A program made the translations under genes and the position numbers. Under the pieces are notes generated by a model, which ran no database searches, was not told where the DNA came from, and saw only the letters and a list, made by a program, of their open reading frames with translations. From contig JAICLZ010000009.1 in the NCBI GenBank assembly GCA_025929535.1, positions 16,132 through 80,131 on the forward strand: DNA of 64,000 nucleotides, written 5' to 3'. Below, one piece after another: positions 61,147 through 64,000 of the stretch. Numbering within the stretch: position 1 is the first letter of the stretch; every line of letters begins with the position of its first letter. Source of the stretch: Gemmatimonadaceae bacterium. GTDB taxonomy: Bacteria > Gemmatimonadota > Gemmatimonadetes > Gemmatimonadales > Gemmatimonadaceae.

Positions 61147-61872
61147 ATGACCGAGCTTTCCGCACCCTCGCTCGCCCTGGGCGATCTCGCCACTGATTCC
61201 GTAGGCGCCGAGTCGCTGCGTCAGATCACCGCCATCACCGCGAACGCCCGGCACGCCGGCCGGTTCGAGATTCTCGTCGACGACAAGGTCGTCGCGATGC
61301 TCTCCCTGGACGGCATCGAGCGTCTCGGGATTCGCATCGGCGCGCGCTATTCCGAGGCGCTCGCGAATCGCGTCGCGAACGAAGCCACCGCGCTGCACAC
61401 GTTCGACCGCGCGCTCGCGATGCTCGCGGCGCGCCCACGGGCGGCGCGCGACCTCGAGCGCATGCTCGTGCGGAAGGGAGAGCCCGCGGAGCACGTCGCG
61501 GCCGCCATTCAGCGACTCATCGCGCTCGGCATCCTCGATGACGCGCAATTCGCGCGGCAGTTCATCCGCGCCAGAATCGCCGGCGCCGGACTCTCGCGTC
61601 GACGACTGAAGTCGGAGCTCTGGCGGCGCGGCGTGGATCGCGACGTCATCGATGCCGCGCTCAACGAGGTGATTGCGGAGGACGAGGTAGATGAGGATGC
61701 GCAGATCGCCAAGGTGGCCGCAAAGAAGTTGCGCACCCTGCGCTCGGCGGATCCCGCCGTTGCCCGGCGGCGCCTGTACGCATTTCTCGCGCGGCGCGGC
61801 TACGAGGGCACTGCGATCCGGCGCGTGATCGACTCGCTTCCGGCGAGCGCAGAGGACGAGCCGCTCGGCTAG
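61147..61872 (+). CDS. recX: Regulatory protein RecX
   Basis: 241-residue RecX-family protein that binds and inhibits RecA filaments. The three-helix repeats are seen in ALAMLAARPRAARDLERMLVRKG, LIALGILDDAQFARQFIRARIAGAGLSRRRLKSELWRRGV and the C-terminal RRRLYAFLARRGYEGTAIRRVI. About 75 residues before the first repeat form an extra beta-rich N-terminal part (FEILVDDKVVAMLSLDGIE) that is common in non-proteobacterial RecX. It follows recA by 190 bp. Confidence 0.9.
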   Translation: MTELSAPSLALGDLATDSVGAESLRQITAITANARHAGRFEILVDDKVVAMLSLDGIERLGIRIGARYSEALANRVANEATALHTFDRALAMLAARPRAARDLERMLVRKGEPAEHVAAAIQRLIALGILDDAQFARQFIRARIAGAGLSRRRLKSELWRRGVDRDVIDAALNEVIAEDEVDEDAQIAKVAAKKLRTLRSADPAVARRRLYAFLARRGYEGTAIRRVIDSLPASAEDEPLG

Positions 61873-61940
61873 CGATCCGATCGACCAGCGATCCGCTTGA
61901 CCGTGCCCGGTGCCTCCAGGCGCGGTATATTGTGAGCCTT

Positions 61941-64000
61941 ATGCGCGCATCCGAGATTCGCAGCCGTTTCCTCTCGTACTTCGAGCGCAACGCGCACGCG
62001 GTGCGCCCCAGCTCGTCGCTCGTTCCCGCGGGCGATCCGACGCTGCTCTTCACGAACGCCGGGATGGTGCAGTTCAAGCGCATCTTCCTCGGTCAGGAGC
62101 GTGCGGGCTTCGGCCTGCGCGCGACCACCGCGCAGAAGTGCGTGCGGGCAGGCGGGAAGCACAACGATCTCGAGCAGGTCGGCCACACGGCACGGCACCA
62201 CACGTTTTTCGAGATGCTCGGCAATTTCTCGTTCGGCGACTATTTCAAGCGCGACGCCATCCGCTTCGCGTGGGAGTTCGTCACGAAAGAGCTGGGGATC
62301 CCGAAAGAGCATCTGCGCGTGACGGTCTACGAATCGGACGACGAAGCGCGCGCACTCTGGAAGGAGATCTGCGGGCTCCCGGACAGTCGGATCTACGGCC
62401 TCGGCGAGCGCGACAACTTCTGGCAGATGGCGGACACCGGACCGTGCGGCCCATGTTCCGAGATCTATGTCGATCTCGCGCACATCGCCGCCGACTGGGA
62501 GGTCCCCGAAGGTGCGACCGGCGAGTGGACGGAGACGGCGCGCACCGAGTTTTCGCGCGATGCCTTCGTCGAGGGCGCCGAGGCGGGGAGATTTCTCGAG
62601 ATCTGGAATCTCGTGTTCATGCAGTTCGATCGGCAGCCGGATGGCGAGCTTCGACCCCTTCCCAAGCCGTCGGTCGACACGGGCGCAGGGCTCGAGCGCA
62701 TCGCGGCGGTGTTGCAGGGCGTGACGAACAACTATCACACCGATCTGTTCGTGCCGCTGATCGCCAAAGCCGAAGCGGTGATCGGTATGTCGTACGACGA
62801 TCGGCCGGATGCCGGAATCGGGTCCGCGGTCTGGCCTTCCGTTCCGCCAAAAGGAAACCGGCCGGCGACGTACGATGCGGTCTCCTTCCGCGTCCTCGCC
62901 GATCACGCGCGCGCGATCGCGTTTCTCATCGCCGACGGTGTCTTCCCATCGAACGAGGGACGCGGCTACGTGCTCCGCCGGATCCTGCGTCGCGGCGTCC
63001 GCCACGCCTGGCTGCTCGGCCGGCGCGAGCCGACGCTCGACCAGCTCGTGAGCGCGGTCGTGGATGAGATGCAGGACGTGTATCCGGAGCTCGCCCAGCG
63101 CCGCGCGCTCATCGTCGACACGACGCGGGCGGAGGAGGAGCGTTTTCTGGACACGATCGAAGAAGGGATGCTGCGCTTCGATCAGATCGCGCCGGTGAGC
63201 TCCACGCAGGGCTCCAAGGCGATCCGCGGCACTATCAGTGGCAGCGATGCCTTCAGGCTCTACGACACCTTCGGCTTTCCCATCGATCTCACCGAGCTGA
63301 TGGCGCACGAGCGCGGCTACACGGTGGACATCCCGGGCTTCGACGAGGCGCTGCAGGCACAGCGCGCGCAGTCGCGCGAGGAGCGCAAGGGCAGAGAGCT
63401 CGGCGTCGCAGACGAGGGGCTCGCCGATTTCGCGACGTGGGAGAAGAGGCCCGGTGCGTCATCGACGAGCTTCGCCGGCTATGGCGCAACCGATATCGAC
63501 ACGGAAGTCGTCGCGGTGCGCCGTCTGCCCGGCAATCGCGTTGCGGTGGTGCTCGCGGAGACACCCTTCTACGCGGAATCGGGCGGGCAGATCTCGGACG
63601 TGGGCGAGATCACGGGCGATGGCTGGAGCGTGGCCGTGAACGAGGTGAAGAAGCTCGACGGACGGCACGTTGCGATCGGCGAGCTCTCGGGCGAGCTGCG
63701 CTTCGGTCGCGTGCACGCACACGTTCCGGCGGACCGTCGTCGCGATACGGAGCGCAATCACACGGCAACGCATCTGCTGCACGCGGCGCTCCGCCAGGTG
63801 CTCGGCGAGCACGTGACGCAGGCGGGCTCGCTCGTCGCGCCGGACCGGTTGCGCTTCGACTTCACACACCACGGTCCCGTGTCCGCCGAGCGGCTGCAGC
63901 AAATTGAGGAAATCGTCAATCGCGAGATCTGGCGGTCGAGTCCCGTCACCTACAAGGAGATGCCGTTCGCGGAGGCGCGCGCGACGGGCGCGATGGCGCT
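61941..64000 (+). CDS. alaS: Alanyl-tRNA synthetase (3' end outside window)
   Basis: The reading frame from the ATG at 61941 runs open to the last base, giving 686 complete codons of an enzyme that is usually about 870-900 residues. Class II catalytic blocks are intact: RSRFLSYFERN, FTNAGMVQFKRIFLG, HHTFFEMLGNFSFGDYFK, DTGPCGPCSEIYVD and GLERIAAVLQG. The editing domain has its zinc-binding HxxxH at His607 and His611 in NHTATHLLHAAL. The C-terminal domain is missing only because of the window edge. A TATATT at 61926-61931 ten bases before the ATG may be the -10. Confidence 0.97.
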   Translation, partial: MRASEIRSRFLSYFERNAHAVRPSSSLVPAGDPTLLFTNAGMVQFKRIFLGQERAGFGLRATTAQKCVRAGGKHNDLEQVGHTARHHTFFEMLGNFSFGDYFKRDAIRFAWEFVTKELGIPKEHLRVTVYESDDEARALWKEICGLPDSRIYGLGERDNFWQMADTGPCGPCSEIYVDLAHIAADWEVPEGATGEWTETARTEFSRDAFVEGAEAGRFLEIWNLVFMQFDRQPDGELRPLPKPSVDTGAGLERIAAVLQGVTNNYHTDLFVPLIAKAEAVIGMSYDDRPDAGIGSAVWPSVPPKGNRPATYDAVSFRVLADHARAIAFLIADGVFPSNEGRGYVLRRILRRGVRHAWLLGRREPTLDQLVSAVVDEMQDVYPELAQRRALIVDTTRAEEERFLDTIEEGMLRFDQIAPVSSTQGSKAIRGTISGSDAFRLYDTFGFPIDLTELMAHERGYTVDIPGFDEALQAQRAQSREERKGRELGVADEGLADFATWEKRPGASSTSFAGYGATDIDTEVVAVRRLPGNRVAVVLAETPFYAESGGQISDVGEITGDGWSVAVNEVKKLDGRHVAIGELSGELRFGRVHAHVPADRRRDTERNHTATHLLHAALRQVLGEHVTQAGSLVAPDRLRFDFTHHGPVSAERLQQIEEIVNREIWRSSPVTYKEMPFAEARATGAMA

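Noticed and set aside
61910..63067. Plus-strand open frame overlapping the start of alaS
   Set aside because: Its frame is Arg-rich noise; the alaS frame from 61941 has all class II synthetase motifs but stays open to the window edge.

Overview
The window is a G+C-rich, gene-dense chromosomal segment from a diderm bacterium. Envelope genes include Tol-Pal, a BamD-like lipoprotein, LptD, Tat and SecA, and several lipoproteins have clear lipoboxes. A PadR gene sits next to a MacB/FtsX-type 'orphan' permease of the ADOP type, there is a DUF4321 protein beside TatA, and many genes start with GTG or in 1-10 bp overlaps. This combination suggests Gemmatimonadota or a near relative. The assignment is inference; no rRNA or tRNA gene is present to confirm it. 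Almost all of the window is conserved housekeeping sequence. I see no prophage, IS element, CRISPR array or defence island.

Layout. 1-2.6 kb: nucleotide-sugar genes, a BamD-like lipoprotein and nadD. 2.6-6.7 kb: secA, a strong terminator, radC. 6.74-7.54 kb: a gene-free stretch with ATCCGTT/AACGGAT and ACGGCAAC motifs. 7.5-14.1 kb: (p)ppGpp synthetase/hydrolase, uvrB, tsaE-tsaB-rimI and ssb. 14.2-18.8 kb: TSUP permease, an SGNH-hydrolase lipoprotein, then padR and the ADOP permease behind an AT-rich palindrome. 18.8-22.0 kb (minus strand): an ABC importer with two permease halves fused in one protein and an ATPase with an extra C-terminal domain. 22.2-26.2 kb: a LysM protein and a haem-related trio (HemX/CcsA-like, precorrin-2 dehydrogenase-like, hemA). 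26.2-35.7 kb: an epimerase followed by tolQ-tolR-tolA-tolB-pal-cpoB-tatC-lptD. 35.9-42.2 kb: a lipoprotein, then hutH-hutU-radical SAM-hutI. 42.3-46.7 kb: a large TPR protein, polyprenyl synthase, DUF4321, tatA. 46.8-50.7 kb: a PpiD-like chaperone divergent from a second TPR protein. 50.7-58.4 kb: aroQ, M24 peptidase, accB, pilT, accC, comB, ftsK. 58.5-64 kb: lipoprotein, yraN, recA, recX and the 5' two thirds or more of alaS, cut by the window end.

Working together: the tol-pal-cpoB-tatC-lptD run is one block for outer-membrane integrity, protein export and LPS insertion. uvrB, ssb, recA, recX, radC and ftsK are genome-maintenance genes. tsaE, tsaB and rimI belong to the usual t6A/ribosomal acetylation cluster. 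The hut genes convert histidine to formiminoglutamate, with an unexplained radical SAM enzyme inside the cluster. The least ordinary features are that radical SAM gene, pilT between accB and accC, the two large TPR proteins with long disordered regions, the perfect palindromes before padR and ssb, the recA-recX stem-loop, and the repeat-rich gap before the (p)ppGpp synthetase gene.
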